A stretch of DNA of 6,586 nucleotides from Clostridiales bacterium (GTDB taxonomy: Bacteria; Bacillota_A; Clostridia; Oscillospirales; Acutalibacteraceae): positions 1 through 6,586 of the forward strand of contig VSOH01000086.1 of NCBI GenBank assembly GCA_009774735.1, written 5' to 3'. Under the pieces are notes generated by a model. It made no database searches. It had not been told where the DNA came from and saw only the letters and a program-made list of their open reading frames with translations. This document shows positions 6,543 to 6,586 of this stretch, piece after piece (the first letter of the stretch is position 1; every line of letters begins with the position of its first letter). A program made the position numbers and the translations under genes.

Positions 6543-6586
6543 AAGGGTGCAGAGCTAGATTATAAAAATAAGAAAAGGCTCAGAAC
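6543..6586. other. Window-end tail with no complete feature
   Basis: The last 44 bases hold no start codon with a usable frame. Two of the three forward frames close quickly. The frame of the preceding small ORF stays open to the end. A weak five-pair match (GAGCT near 6552 with GGCTC near 6578) has a large A-rich loop and no visible T-run before the window ends, so no terminator is called. The end of the operon lies outside the window. Confidence 0.4.

Noticed and set aside
6550..6582. Hairpin (GAGCT with GGCTC) as a terminator at the end of the operon
   Set aside because: Only five pairs including a G-U, with a loop of about 20 bases and no T-run inside the window.

Overview
The window reads as a chromosomal segment from a low-to-moderate GC Firmicute (Bacillota), most likely a gut-type clostridium of the Ruminococcaceae/Oscillospiraceae. 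This rests on an AT-rich base composition (judged by eye), strong AGGAGG-type ribosome binding sites, a RecD2-type helicase of the kind found in Gram-positives, and an ECF-type vitamin transporter built like those of gut clostridia. No phylogenetic search could be run, so the placement is an inference. All genes lie on the + strand and are tightly packed. There is no mobile element, CRISPR array, tRNA or rRNA, and no gene-free stretch longer than about 115 bases.

Region 1 (1-2337): a short leader with a good extended -10 promoter, then recD2, a complete SF1B DNA helicase with all the main motifs. Region 2 (2338-3432): a 66-base gap, then a divergent MreB/Mbl-type bacterial actin. A near-consensus promoter (TTGACA, 17 bases, TAACAT) begins inside the recD2 stop codon and would drive mreB separately. 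Region 3 (3466-6412): a complete energy-coupling factor (ECF) transporter. Its membrane T component, a fused double ATPase (two nucleotide-binding domains in one chain) and a substrate-binding S component are linked by a 28-base and a 4-base overlap. The transported compound is not readable from the sequence; a vitamin or cofactor is expected, with cobalamin/corrinoid as a weak guess. Region 4 (6414-6542): a 42-codon ORF with its own Shine-Dalgarno, one base after the S component, encoding a tiny hydrophobic protein. Its frame stays open after the stop to the window end, so it may be the front of a longer or broken gene.

The mreB-ecfT gap is only 33 bases with no terminator, so mreB, the ECF transporter and the small ORF probably form one transcription unit beginning at the mreB promoter, with recD2 read-through possible. 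Together the genes cover DNA repair, cell shape and micronutrient uptake. The window looks mostly like ordinary core genome. The least explained parts are the divergent MreB, the short helical region of the second ATPase domain, and the small terminal ORF.
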